From Nocardia arthritidis (GTDB taxonomy: Bacteria > Actinomycetota > Actinomycetes > Mycobacteriales > Mycobacteriaceae), in the NCBI RefSeq assembly GCF_011801145.1, contig NZ_CP046172.1:9734001-9798000 (forward strand): DNA of 64,000 bases. The letters run 5' to 3'. The notes beneath the pieces were generated by a model that searched no databases, was not told the origin of the DNA, and saw only the letters and a list, made by a program, of their open reading frames with translations. The translations under genes were made by a program, and so were the position numbers. Positions within the stretch are counted from its first letter, which is position 1; the number at the start of each line of letters is the position of its first letter. Shown here in pieces: positions 34,406-42,752 of the stretch.

Positions 34406-34438
34406 ATGATAGATACAGAACAGTACTGTATCTATCAT
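34406..34438. promoter_or_regulatory. Long nested palindromic operator
   Basis: ATGATAGATACAG (34406-34418) and its exact complement (34426-34438) flank AACAGTA. Inside lies a second, offset palindrome, ACAGTACTGT (34420-34429). The element sits 48 bases from the hypothetical gene start and 45 bases before the tetR start, the position of a TetR operator controlling both promoters. Confidence 0.8.
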
Positions 34439-34483
34439 GAATGGTGTAATCAAGAGCCCCTGCGACTGATTGGTTGACTGCCG

Positions 34484-35032
34484 ATGGCCCCACCGGTGCG
34501 AACTCCGCGGCAAGCCTGGATCGACGCCGCTCTGGCAATCTTGTCCGAGTCGGGACCGGACGCCGTCCGCGTGGAAACCCTTGCGGCCCAATTGAATGTG
34601 ACCAGGGGCGGGTTCTATCGGCAGTTCTCCAGCCGCCAGGAGTTGCTCGACGCCGTCCTCGACTCCTGGGAACACCGCAGCATCGACGAGGTGCGTTCGC
34701 GCGTCGAGCAGGAGGGCGGCGACGCCGCGAGCAAGGTGCGCAGGGCCGGTCGGCTGACGTTCTCGAAGGAGCTGCTGCCGATCGATCTCGCCGTGCGGGA
34801 ATGGGCGCGCCGCGATCCGGCCGTCGCCGCCCGACTCGAGCGCGTCGACAACCGCCGCATGGACTATCTGCGTGACCTGATCGGCACGATCAGCGACGAC
34901 CCGCGCGATGTCGAGGCCCGCGCCATGCTGGCGTTCTCCCTGGTGATCGCCGATTACCTGATCGCGGCCGGCCACCGCACCGGCACGCGCGCCGAAATCA
35001 TCGAAAGCGCCGCCCAGCTGATCCTGGGGTAG
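34484..35032 (+). CDS. TetR/AcrR-family regulator
   Basis: A 182-residue repressor with a helix-turn-helix at residues ~8-55 (WIDAALAILSESGPDAVRVETLAAQLNVTRGGFYRQFSSRQELLDAVL). A helical C-terminal domain starts with the VREWARRDPAVAARLERVDNRRMDYLRDL segment common in one TetR branch that controls small oxidoreductase genes. The start is ATG 34484. A perfect 13-base palindrome with a nested 10-base palindrome lies just upstream. It presumably represses itself and the divergent hypothetical gene at 33851-34357. The inducer is unknown. Confidence 0.92.
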   Translation: MAPPVRTPRQAWIDAALAILSESGPDAVRVETLAAQLNVTRGGFYRQFSSRQELLDAVLDSWEHRSIDEVRSRVEQEGGDAASKVRRAGRLTFSKELLPIDLAVREWARRDPAVAARLERVDNRRMDYLRDLIGTISDDPRDVEARAMLAFSLVIADYLIAAGHRTGTRAEIIESAAQLILG

Positions 35033-35173
35033 ACCGCCCGGCAAGCGGTCCGCATCACATGCGAGATCGACCTTCCGACGACTTGTGATCGAGCTCTTCG
35101 AGCCGAGGTTCTCGACCTGGGATTGGTCGATACCGTTGTCCCGGTAGCCGATCCGGAGCTCGAAACCGCGACT

Positions 35174-35671
35174 TCAGTCGGTCTGCATTGCGGTGACGGA
35201 CTGTCCGGTGACATAAGACGATCCGGCGCCGCCGATAACCGCGAGCAAGGTGGATCGCAATCGCGCCACCTCATCCCTGCCGATGATGGCGTCGAGATGC
35301 TCATCGAACCGCTGCACCACCGCGAGGCCCGCGTCGACGACCGACCAGCCGCGGGAGGTCAGTCGCACAAGCCGGGCACGACCGTCGGCGGGGTCCGGGA
35401 TGCTCTCGACATAACCTCGGCTCTCGAGGTGACGGACCAGTTCTCCCATGGCCTGTTTGGTCATTCCCGCGCGTTCGGCCAGCACACTGGACCGGGTGCC
35501 CTCGGGGTCGATGACCTGGAACACCGGTGCGTGCGCGGCGCGCACATCGGCGAACCCGGCCGCCGCGAGGCCCGCGTCGAGTTCGGCCGCCAGGGTGCGG
35601 GCGGCCGCGTTCAGCAGATTCCCCAGCGGTGGCGGACGATCCGACAGCGGATTAGTCAGGCGCTTGACCAT
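35174..35671 (-). CDS. MarR-family regulator
   Basis: A 165-residue winged-helix repressor. The recognition region is SVLAERAGMTKQAMGELVRHLESRGYVESIPDPADGRARLVRLT, which contains the wing DPADGRARLV. N- and C-terminal helices would form the dimer interface. Start ATG 35671 has AGAGGG upstream; an upstream in-frame GTG would run into the opposite gene and is rejected. It is divergent from the DoxX-like gene with 58 bases between starts. A GGTCAACC-containing stretch in that gap could be its site, but no perfect palindrome is seen. It may respond to phenolic or redox-active compounds, as relatives do; this is inference. Confidence 0.93.
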   Translation of the reverse strand: MVKRLTNPLSDRPPPLGNLLNAAARTLAAELDAGLAAAGFADVRAAHAPVFQVIDPEGTRSSVLAERAGMTKQAMGELVRHLESRGYVESIPDPADGRARLVRLTSRGWSVVDAGLAVVQRFDEHLDAIIGRDEVARLRSTLLAVIGGAGSSYVTGQSVTAMQTD

Positions 35672-35729
35672 TTTCTGGGCCCTCTCTACTCTTTTGGTCA
35701 ACCACCTTACTATCTGCCTGGAGGGGTTC

Positions 35730-36305
35730 ATGATCGCCCGCACGATCGCAATCGCAACCACCGCAATGATGCTGGGGATCGAGGTGGCATGGCTGCTGTT
35801 CGCCCACGGGTCGATCGGGTGGATCACCGCGCTCGTCGCCGCCTCCGTCGGGGTAATGGTGGCAACGGCCGCGCGCTATCGACCTTCGATGATTGCGGCG
35901 CGAATCCTGGTCGGTCTGCTGCTACTCGGTTCGGTGGCCGATCGGTTCGGGCTATTGGGCGGGCCGGGAAGCAGCGGAGTGTCCTGGGGCGAGTACAGCG
36001 CCTTCACCGACTACACGCGAAAGCTGTTGCCCCTCCGGCTCGCACCACTTGCGCCGACCGCGGCGGCCACGGCCACCGCAGCCGAATTCACACTGGGCCT
36101 GGCCCTACTGATCGGTTACGCGATCCGGTACGCCGCCGCGGCAGCGGCCGCACTGCTCACGACATTCGGTCTGGCCATGGCAACGTCGGTCGGTATCAGC
36201 GACATGCTGTCCTACGCCGTTCCCGTTCTCGCCGCCGGAGCCGCGCTGATCGCCACGACAGCCACCGCACCCGCCCGCCGCCGGTCGACACTCCAACCAT
36301 CATGA
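35730..36305 (+). CDS. DoxX-like membrane protein
   Basis: A 191-residue integral membrane protein with five hydrophobic helices. Its central RILVGLLLLGSVADRFGLLGGPGS and EFTLGLALLIGYAIRYAAAAAAALLTTFGLAMATSVG stretches match the DoxX/SURF4-like pattern. Family members are implicated in thiol/oxidative-stress and quinone-related membrane functions, but this one is uncharacterised. Start ATG 35730 has GGAGGGG directly upstream. Divergent from a MarR gene, which probably represses it. It is followed by a copy of the dispersed repeat seen at 29.4 kb. Confidence 0.8.
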   Translation: MIARTIAIATTAMMLGIEVAWLLFAHGSIGWITALVAASVGVMVATAARYRPSMIAARILVGLLLLGSVADRFGLLGGPGSSGVSWGEYSAFTDYTRKLLPLRLAPLAPTAAATATAAEFTLGLALLIGYAIRYAAAAAAALLTTFGLAMATSVGISDMLSYAVPVLAAGAALIATTATAPARRRSTLQPS

Positions 36306-36360
36306 CCATCGGAAGTGGCGGCCGATCCAAACCCCGCACACACCGACGGCACCTCGATTA

Positions 36361-36399
36361 GGCGTACCTCCGCATTCGCTCCGGCCGTGCGCGGGTCTG
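36361..36399. repeat. Third copy (inverted) of the dispersed repeat
   Basis: The 26 bases at 36361-36386 are the exact reverse complement of 29384-29409, and similarity extends over about 39 bases including the adjoining CGCGGG. A CGACGA-CT-TCGTCG hairpin follows at 36401-36414. It lies between the DoxX-like gene and the cyclase gene. Confidence 0.8.
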
Positions 36400-36514
36400 C
36401 CGACGACTTCGTCGACAGCGCCCATTAGGCAATCGTCCAAACCTGGGCGCGGCCGCTTGTGGCGACCATGCTCACATGATCGGAACATGGCCGGGAACCG
36501 CTAGATTGGAATCC

Positions 36515-38071
36515 GTGTCGGCGCCCCTGGAAGCGGTCAAACAGACCATGCGAACGCGCTGGCCGCTGTACCTGACATCGATGCTGCTGGCCAATGCCTT
36601 CGGCGCGATTCTGGTGTGGGCGTTCATCCAGTACGGACTCCCCGTTCCCGAGGGCTCCACACACAGTGTCAGGAGCATCGGCCTGCTGATCCCGGCCCTG
36701 ATCTTCGTGATCGGCGGCCTGCTCAGCATGGTCGCGTCCGCGCTGATGCTGCGCCCGGTGATGCGCTGGCAGCTGCGCGGCGGCCCGCCGAGCAGGCAGG
36801 AGCAGATGGCGGCGCTGCACGCACCGCTGCGCCAGGCCATCCTGCATCTGGGGCTGTGGATGGTCGGCGGCGCGGTCATGGCGGCGCTGATCATTTCGGT
36901 GGAACCGAAGCTGGCCGCGACCGTCGTCGTCACCGAATGCATGGCGGCCACGATCGTCTTCGGCTTCACCTACATGCTCGGCGAGCGGATTCTGCGCCCG
37001 GTGGCGGCCGAGGCGCTGACCGAGGGCGCGTTCGATCACACCCTCACCCCGGGCGTCGGCACCCGGATGGCGATGACCTGGGGCATGGGCACTTTCGCGC
37101 CGACCTTCGCCATCGTGCTGCTGTGCATCACCCAGATCTCCTCCGACGTGAAGTTCAGCGCCACCTCGCTGGCGATCTCGATCCTGCTGCTGTGCGGTGT
37201 GGTGATTTCGCAGGCGCTCGCGCTCTCCATGCTCACCGGCTCCAGCATTTCCGACCCGATCCGCCAGCTCAGCCAGGCCATCGACCGGGTGCAGGAGGGC
37301 GCCCGCGACGTGCAGGTAGAGGTGTTCGACGGCAGCGAGATCGGGCTGCTGCAGGTCGGTTTCAACCGGATGATGGAGGAGGCGGCCAAGCGACGCCAAC
37401 TCCAGGAGCTGTTCGGCCAGCATGTGGGCGAGGATGTGGCCAAGCGGGCGCTGGCCTACGGCACCGAGCTGGGCGGCGAAACCCGGTTCGTCGCAGTGCT
37501 GTTCGTGGATATGGTCGGTTCGACGGCCACCGCGGCGGAACGTCCGCCCACCGAGGTGGTGAGCCTGCTCAACGAATTCTTCCGGATCGTCGTCGATGTG
37601 ATCGACCGGCACAACGGCTTCGTCAACAAATTCGTCGGCGACGCTGCGCTCGCCATTTTCGGCGCGCCGCTCGATCGTCCCGACGCGCCGACCGCGGCCC
37701 TGGCCGCCGCCAGGGAACTGCGGGAAACGCTGCGCGAGGTGCCCGGTCTCGATATCGGCATCGGTGTTTCCGCGGGGCTGGCCGTCGCCGGAAATATCGG
37801 CGCGGCAAACCGTTTCGAGTACACAGTGATCGGTGACCCGGTGAACGAAGCGTCCCGGCTGACCGAGCTGGCCAAGGATCAGCCGGGCCGGGTGCTGGCC
37901 TCCGGCAGCGCACTGTATTTCGCCGACGAGGACGAACAAGACCGGTGGGAAACCGGCGCCGAGGTGCAGCTGCGCGGCCGCCGCAGGAAGACCCGGCTGG
38001 CCTGGCCCAGACAAACCGCCGACCCGGTGGCCGACGATACGGACCTGGAATCGGCCAATTCGTTACGCTGA
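36515..38071 (+). CDS. Class III adenylate/guanylate cyclase with membrane anchor and HAMP domain
   Basis: A protein of ~518 residues producing a cyclic nucleotide (cAMP most likely). It has about six N-terminal membrane helices (LYLTSMLLANAFGAILVWAF to ILLLCGVVISQALALSML). A HAMP linker (SDPIRQLSQAIDRVQEGARDVQVEV) and the catalytic domain follow, with metal-binding Asp in LFVDMVGST and KFVGDAALAIFG and the transition-state Asn/Arg in VNEASRL. The layout equals that of mycobacterial Rv1318c-Rv1320c and Rv3645. GTG 36515 is preferred because TAGATT ends seven bases before it, a textbook leaderless promoter; ATG 36476 is also in frame. The substrate-selecting residues cannot be assigned with certainty. 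Confidence 0.93.
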   Translation: MSAPLEAVKQTMRTRWPLYLTSMLLANAFGAILVWAFIQYGLPVPEGSTHSVRSIGLLIPALIFVIGGLLSMVASALMLRPVMRWQLRGGPPSRQEQMAALHAPLRQAILHLGLWMVGGAVMAALIISVEPKLAATVVVTECMAATIVFGFTYMLGERILRPVAAEALTEGAFDHTLTPGVGTRMAMTWGMGTFAPTFAIVLLCITQISSDVKFSATSLAISILLLCGVVISQALALSMLTGSSISDPIRQLSQAIDRVQEGARDVQVEVFDGSEIGLLQVGFNRMMEEAAKRRQLQELFGQHVGEDVAKRALAYGTELGGETRFVAVLFVDMVGSTATAAERPPTEVVSLLNEFFRIVVDVIDRHNGFVNKFVGDAALAIFGAPLDRPDAPTAALAAARELRETLREVPGLDIGIGVSAGLAVAGNIGAANRFEYTVIGDPVNEASRLTELAKDQPGRVLASGSALYFADEDEQDRWETGAEVQLRGRRRKTRLAWPRQTADPVADDTDLESANSLR

Positions 38072-38075
38072 CCTC

Positions 38076-38132
38076 GTGACGGCCAACGGGGAACTAGCCG
38101 GACCACCCGCACCCATCGGTAGCGCGGCATGA
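38076..38132 (+). CDS. Possible 18-residue leaderless upstream ORF
   Basis: GTG 38076 lies six bases after a TACGCT -10-like box and opens an 18-codon frame. Its TGA overlaps the ATG of the next gene as ATGA. Short leaderless ORFs of this kind are known from mycobacteria, where they can couple translation. The downstream gene has no visible ribosome site of its own, which fits coupling. Evidence is positional only. Confidence 0.3.
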   Translation: MTANGELAGPPAPIGSAA

Positions 38133-39217
38133 CCACGCCGGGTCCGGGCAGCGCGGCGAATCCGATACCGCCCGCGGCCGAGGGCCGGGGCAGATTCTGG
38201 TGGGTCCGCTGGGTGCTCGGCAGCGCGCTGCTCGCCCTGCTGATCGGCGAGGGCTGGTATCTGTGGCCGCAGCTGCACAACTCATGGGCGAAACTCACCG
38301 AGCTGCACTGGGATTGGGTTGTGGTCTGCATCTGGATGCAGGCGCTTTCGATGAGCGGTTTCGGCAGGATTCAGAAGCAGCTGCTGCGCGCGGGCGGGGT
38401 GCGGGTCACCCAGGGGAAATCGGTGGCCGTGGTGTACGGCGCCACCGCCATGTCGGTGACTTTGCCCGCCGGACAGGTGTTTTCGACCGCGTTCACCTAC
38501 CGGCAGACCCGGCGCTGGGGCGCGAGCCCGATCGTCGCGTCCTGGCAGCTGGTGTTTTCCGGGGTGGTCGCGGCGGCGGGGCTCGCACTGCTCGGCGTCG
38601 GCGGCGCGGTGCTGGTCGGCGATCACATCGGACCGTACAAGCCGATTCTCTCGGTGGCCGGGGTGCTGGTGCTGGTGGCCGCGGGCAATTACGTATCGAA
38701 CAATCCGGGTGCGCTACAAGCCGTGCTGCGGCGCGGGCTCGCCACGATCAACCGGCTGCGCAAGCGGCCCACCGACGCGGGCATGGACAAAATCGTCGAG
38801 GTGCTGGCGCAATTGGAGTCGGTGGACCTCGGCAAGCGGGACGGCGCCTGGGTGACGGGGTGGGCGCTGGTGCACCGGTTCGCGGATGTGGCATGCCTCG
38901 GCGCCGCCTGTTACGCGGTCGGTGCGGAGCCGAAGCTGGCCGGGCTGCTCATCGCGTTCGCCGCGGGTAAGGCGGTGGGCACGATTCCGTTCGCGCCGGG
39001 CGGAATCGTCTATGTCGACGCGACTCTGTTCTACGGTCTCACCGTCGGCGCCGGGCTGCCCGCGGCGCAGGCGTTCGCGGCGGCCTTCGTGTATCGCCTG
39101 GTCAGCTTTATCCTGGTGGCCGTTGTCGGCTGGATCGTCTTCCTGTTCCTGTTCCGCAAACCGGATGCCACCGACGCCGAATTCGAGAAGGAATTCGAAC
39201 AGCGCCGCGGCTTCTGA
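38129..39217 (+). CDS. Lysylphosphatidylglycerol-synthase-like (UPF0104) membrane protein
   Basis: A 362-residue integral membrane protein with about eight hydrophobic helices. It resembles the flippase half of MprF-type lysylphosphatidylglycerol synthases (VYGATAMSVTLPAGQVFSTAFTYRQTRRWGAS, then PFAPGGIVYVDATLFYGLTVGAGLP). It lacks the aminoacyl-transferase domain, as is usual for stand-alone UPF0104 members, which are thought to translocate lipids. A Pro-rich cytoplasmic N-terminus precedes the first helix. Start ATG 38129 overlaps the stop of an 18-codon leaderless frame. Its substrate is unknown; the next gene also encodes a membrane protein. Confidence 0.87.
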   Translation: MTTPGPGSAANPIPPAAEGRGRFWWVRWVLGSALLALLIGEGWYLWPQLHNSWAKLTELHWDWVVVCIWMQALSMSGFGRIQKQLLRAGGVRVTQGKSVAVVYGATAMSVTLPAGQVFSTAFTYRQTRRWGASPIVASWQLVFSGVVAAAGLALLGVGGAVLVGDHIGPYKPILSVAGVLVLVAAGNYVSNNPGALQAVLRRGLATINRLRKRPTDAGMDKIVEVLAQLESVDLGKRDGAWVTGWALVHRFADVACLGAACYAVGAEPKLAGLLIAFAAGKAVGTIPFAPGGIVYVDATLFYGLTVGAGLPAAQAFAAAFVYRLVSFILVAVVGWIVFLFLFRKPDATDAEFEKEFEQRRGF

Positions 39218-39279
39218 GCGGCGGAGGTCGGCTGTGTCGCGAAGCGGGGTCGCCGAGCGCGGCAACTACGCTGTCCGGC

Positions 39280-39627
39280 GTGAAGAAACTGGTGGCGTTG
39301 GCGGTCGATGCACTGCTTGTGATCTTGTTCTGCGCGATCGGCAGGCGCAGTCACGACGAGGCGGTCTTCACGGGCCTGCTGCGCACCCTATGGCCGTTCG
39401 CGACCGGTCTGGCGATCGGCTGGGTGGTCGTGCTGGTGAACCGGCTACCCCGAACCGCCCTGTGGCCCACCGGAATTCTGATCTGGCTGTGCACGCTGAT
39501 CGGCGGCATGGTGTTGCGCGTGGTGAGCGGTCAGACCATCGCGTTCTCGTTCGTGCTCGTCGCGGCGGCGGTGCTCGCGCTGTTCCTGCTCGGCTGGCGG
39601 GCGGCGGTCAAAGCCTTGAAGTTCTGA
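39280..39627 (+). CDS. DUF3054-family membrane protein
   Basis: A 115-residue protein of four membrane helices with the family opening VDALLVILFCAIGRRSHDE, a conserved feature of DUF3054. GTG 39280 is the start, with a poor ribosome site. No biochemical role is known for the family. It is co-oriented with the UPF0104 gene 62 bases upstream and probably shares its transcript. It is convergent with the penicillin-binding-protein-like gene with only six bases between stops. Confidence 0.88.
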   Translation: MKKLVALAVDALLVILFCAIGRRSHDEAVFTGLLRTLWPFATGLAIGWVVVLVNRLPRTALWPTGILIWLCTLIGGMVLRVVSGQTIAFSFVLVAAAVLALFLLGWRAAVKALKF

Positions 39628-39633
39628 CCGAAT

Positions 39634-41328
39634 TCACTTGTCCCGATCCGGGGTGGCCAGCGATTGCAGCATGCGGGCGGCCATCCGGACCGTCGCGTTA
39701 TCGCTGTCGATGTCGTTGATGTGGATGGCGAAGGCCAGATCGCCCATGGTGGCGATCAGCCAGCCGTCGGGTCCCGAATTCGCGATATATCCGGAGACGT
39801 CGCGATAGGCCCGCAGGCCGGCGAATTCCGGCCGATCCGTCGACTCGCGCAGCATGGCCCGCAGCCGATCCTGCACCGGCTGGGCCAGCGGAGTCAGCTT
39901 CGCATCGGTGGCACCCGGCCGCCCGACCTCGATCATCGGCGCGACGATCGCACCGCGTGCGACGGCCGCCGCCGCGATGGCCATCCCGTACGGGCTGGCC
40001 AGCACCGCGTCGTTGCCGCCGCCCTGACGCACCTGTTCGGCGCTGCGGCCCGCCGCGGTGATCCGGCCGGTGACCTCGTCGAGTCCGGGCACCTTGAAAT
40101 CGACGCCGACCCCGAGCTGGGGCGCGGTCTCCGCCGCATCCTGAACCGAAATATCCTGTGGCGCTTTACCTTTGTCGACCGCGGCGATGTTGCGGAACAG
40201 TTCGAGCAGCCCGCCGACCGGATACAGGCCGGTGAAGGCGACCGGCCCGTGCTCGCTGGCCTGGCTGTTCTGCGCGACCGCGACCACCGCGCCGCTGGAC
40301 GGCTGGATGGCGACGATCGATGCCGGGGTGCCGACGCTCACCACCGCGTCCTCGGCCGCGCGCTGCAATTTCTGATCCATGGTCGCCGCGATATCCGGGC
40401 CCGGCGGCCCCTGCTGCCCCGCGAGCTGGGTGACGTAGCGGCCGTCCTGTTCGAAAACCTGTACGCCCCAACCGGAATGCTGGGTCTGGCTGTCGGCCTG
40501 CACCTTGCTCAGCGCGTCCAGCATCGGCGACCAGATCCGGCGGTCCACGGAGATCAGCCGCGGCTGCTTCTCCATCACCACACCGGGTACGCGCGCCATA
40601 TCCGATTCCAGGATCGCGAAATCGGCATCGCGCAGGTTCACCGCGACGATCGGTTTGCCCTGTGAGGTGGACAGCTGCTGCAGCAGCGCCGGACCGGTGA
40701 TCAGCGGCGCGACCGGTTCGATCGCCTTGGCCAGCGCGTTGGTGGACAGGACCGGATCGGTGATTTTGGCCGGATCGAGTTTGATGACGTTGATGGTCTG
40801 CTCGGCCATCAGCGGCTGGCCCGCGATGTCGTTGACCTTCGGGGCCGGGGTCGGGATGGTGCGCACCAGGCGCACGGTGCGGTTGTGGTCGAGTTGCGGC
40901 ATCACGACGCTGGGATCCCAGGAGATGCGCCAGCCGATGGCCAGCTTGCGGATGGTGCCCTGCAGCGTGTAGTTCCAGTTCCGGTTCTCGCCGAAATTCC
41001 AGGCGACGTCCATGCTGAAGATCGCGGATTCCGCGTCGAGGCCGATGAATTGGGTCTTCTTGTAGTCGACCTTGCCCGGCTGCAGGCCCGCGAACATTTG
41101 CTTCAGGGTTGCCGTAGCCGCGCTGGGGTATGAGGTGAGCTGTGCGGCATCGACGGCGTTCTCGTCGTCGAGCAGGCTGGTGAAACGTTCGACGATGGCC
41201 TCCGGCTCATTCGTCTTCTGGTGCAAACCACACGATCCCATCGCAATCGCGAGAGCCGCCACACCCGTGAGTGCCAATGCGCCCCGGACGCGAAAGCGGC
41301 GGGATCCCCACACATCCATGTCGCCCAC
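39634..41328 (-). CDS. Penicillin-binding-protein homologue lacking the SxxK catalytic motif (lipoprotein)
   Basis: 564 residues. A signal sequence ends at a lipobox-like MGSC, then an NTF2-like MecA-type N-domain (~40-155), a dimer/linker domain (~160-300) and a transpeptidase-like domain (~310-564). This is the layout of mycobacterial PBP-lipo (Rv2864c). Where class B enzymes have PGSTFK, this protein reads P370-V-G-G-L-L375, so both the nucleophilic Ser and the Lys are gone. The KTG box region reads DVSGYIANSGPDGW, without the Lys-Thr-Gly. SPYGMAIAAAAVARG corresponds to the usual TPLQMA helix. It is probably an enzymatically dead scaffold or regulator of septal/peripheral wall synthesis. 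Start ATG 41328. Confidence 0.85.
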   Translation of the reverse strand: MGDMDVWGSRRFRVRGALALTGVAALAIAMGSCGLHQKTNEPEAIVERFTSLLDDENAVDAAQLTSYPSAATATLKQMFAGLQPGKVDYKKTQFIGLDAESAIFSMDVAWNFGENRNWNYTLQGTIRKLAIGWRISWDPSVVMPQLDHNRTVRLVRTIPTPAPKVNDIAGQPLMAEQTINVIKLDPAKITDPVLSTNALAKAIEPVAPLITGPALLQQLSTSQGKPIVAVNLRDADFAILESDMARVPGVVMEKQPRLISVDRRIWSPMLDALSKVQADSQTQHSGWGVQVFEQDGRYVTQLAGQQGPPGPDIAATMDQKLQRAAEDAVVSVGTPASIVAIQPSSGAVVAVAQNSQASEHGPVAFTGLYPVGGLLELFRNIAAVDKGKAPQDISVQDAAETAPQLGVGVDFKVPGLDEVTGRITAAGRSAEQVRQGGGNDAVLASPYGMAIAAAAVARGAIVAPMIEVGRPGATDAKLTPLAQPVQDRLRAMLRESTDRPEFAGLRAYRDVSGYIANSGPDGWLIATMGDLAFAIHINDIDSDNATVRMAARMLQSLATPDRDK

Positions 41329-41672
41329 TCTTCACTCTTGTCACTCCAGCAACAAGACCACCGTACCTGAATCGGACTGCCCGCCGGCCGCCCGGCCGCC
41401 GAAGACGTTACCCATGCTCAGCATCTCAATTCTGCCCGAATTATCCCAGGAGTAGTGGCTGACCATAGCGTTGCCCGTACGTCACCGGGACAAACCAGCG
41501 CCGTTACCGTACCGGCCCCGACTTGAACTGTGGCGATAACGGTCCAGGTCGGCGTTTCCGCGACGGGCCTGCGGCGCCGGTCCCGTTCGCACAGAGCGGA
41601 ACACGTGCGCCCACTATCGACGTAATCTTGTAATCATTGCAAGTAACGCAGCACAGTAAGTAGGTGATCCCC
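41329..41672. other. Divergent promoter region, no gene seen
   Basis: These 344 bases separate the PBP-like gene (minus) from the gene at 41673 (plus). I see no coding frame of quality. CTTGTAATCATTGCAAG near 41629 is an imperfect inverted repeat about 30 bases before the plus-strand start and may contain its promoter. No terminator hairpin is expected or seen. Confidence 0.5.
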
Positions 41673-42266
41673 ATGAGGCACACACATCGCGGCCGGGGTT
41701 TCGGGCGGACCGGCGGCTGGCAACAGGCCGACCTGCCGGACGTCTCCGATGCGGCCGACTGGTTCGCCGGACGATTGCCCGGCGACTGGTTCACCGGGCC
41801 GCCGACCATCGAGATCGACCGCGACGAGATCGTCGTCATCGGTGAACTCGCCTTCGACCCCGCCGCCGATCAGCCGCAGGACGCGGACACCCCCGCGGCC
41901 GAAATCCCCGCCGCCACCAAGGAAGGCATCGTCGCGCGCTACCGGGAGAGCACCCGGCCCGCGCGCATGCAGATCGCATCCGAGGCCCAGCAGCGCTACG
42001 GCCGCAATGTGGCCTGGGGCGTTTCGGTGGACGGCAACCGAATCATGTTCACCCATCTGGCCGTTCCGGTGATGACCCGGCTGCGCCAGCCCGAGCGCAA
42101 GGTGCTCGACACCCTCGTCGACGCCGGCGTCGCGCGCTCCCGCTCCGATGCCCTGGCCTGGACCGTCAAGCTGGCGGGCCAGCATGCCGAGGCCTGGCTC
42201 GCGGAACTGCGCGAGGCCATGCGCAAGGTCGACGACCTGCGTTCGGAAGGTCCGCAGGGCTTATAG
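41673..42266 (+). CDS. Conserved hypothetical protein with ribbon-helix-helix-like C-terminal region
   Basis: A 197-residue soluble protein. The N-terminal part ([32 protein letters not shown]) is followed by a strand-rich acidic section. The C-terminal helical section ([53 protein letters not shown]) resembles a ribbon-helix-helix segment: the short strand before it, the phrase [12 protein letters not shown] and the long helix fit an antitoxin-like DNA-binding fold. No toxin gene adjoins it. ATG 41673 follows AGGTGAT; GTG 41664 is also open. The aroQ gene begins 10 bases downstream, so the two are one operon. Function not assigned. Confidence 0.75.
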   Translation: MRHTHRGRGFGRTGGWQQADLPDVSDAADWFAGRLPGDWFTGPPTIEIDRDEIVVIGELAFDPAADQPQDADTPAAEIPAATKEGIVARYRESTRPARMQIASEAQQRYGRNVAWGVSVDGNRIMFTHLAVPVMTRLRQPERKVLDTLVDAGVARSRSDALAWTVKLAGQHAEAWLAELREAMRKVDDLRSEGPQGL

Positions 42267-42276
42267 AGTTGCCGTC

Positions 42277-42708
42277 ATGGTGGATCCGATCCTCGTGCTC
42301 AACGGCCCGAACCTGAATATGCTCGGCACCCGCCAGCCCGAGGTGTACGGGGCGGCGACGCTGGACGATGTCGTCGATCTGTGCAAGCGGACGGCGGCCC
42401 GGTTCGGCCGCGAGATCACCGCGTTCCAGTCGAATTCCGAAGGGGCGCTGATCGACCGGATCCACCAGGCGCGCGGCGCCGAATCCGGCATCGTCATCAA
42501 TCCCGGCGGGTTGACCCACACCTCGGTGGCGCTGCGCGACGCACTCGTGATTCCGGAGGTGCCGATCGTCGAGGTGCACATCAGCAATGTGCACGCCCGC
42601 GAGGAATTCCGGCACCATTCGTATATTTCGCCGATCGCGACCGCGGTGGTCGCCGGGATGGGTGTGTACGGTTACGCGGCCGCTATCGAATTCCTCTGTC
42701 GCGCATAG
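42277..42708 (+). CDS. aroQ: Type II 3-dehydroquinate dehydratase
   Basis: A 143-residue enzyme of the shikimate pathway that converts 3-dehydroquinate to 3-dehydroshikimate by trans elimination. Signatures are [19 protein letters not shown] with the catalytic Arg/Tyr region, [30 protein letters not shown] and [18 protein letters not shown] with the catalytic His. Length matches the dodecameric type II family (~145). It stands outside the usual aroB/aroC/aroK operon, following a ribbon-helix-helix-like gene. ATG 42277 has no strong ribosome site and may rely on coupling to the upstream stop ten bases away. Confidence 0.97.
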   Translation: MVDPILVLNGPNLNMLGTRQPEVYGAATLDDVVDLCKRTAARFGREITAFQSNSEGALIDRIHQARGAESGIVINPGGLTHTSVALRDALVIPEVPIVEVHISNVHAREEFRHHSYISPIATAVVAGMGVYGYAAAIEFLCRA

Positions 42709-42752
42709 GTTTCGCTGAGCGGGCGGCGAATCGTACTGTCCGCTGGGCGGTT

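Noticed and set aside
35672..35827. Upstream GTG start for the MarR gene
   Set aside because: It would overlap the start of the DoxX-like gene and lacks a ribosome site, whereas ATG 35671 has AGAGGG.
36425..38014. A 529-codon minus-strand frame across the cyclase gene
   Set aside because: Composition is typical of an antisense reading and no family motif is present. The plus strand encodes a complete class III cyclase.
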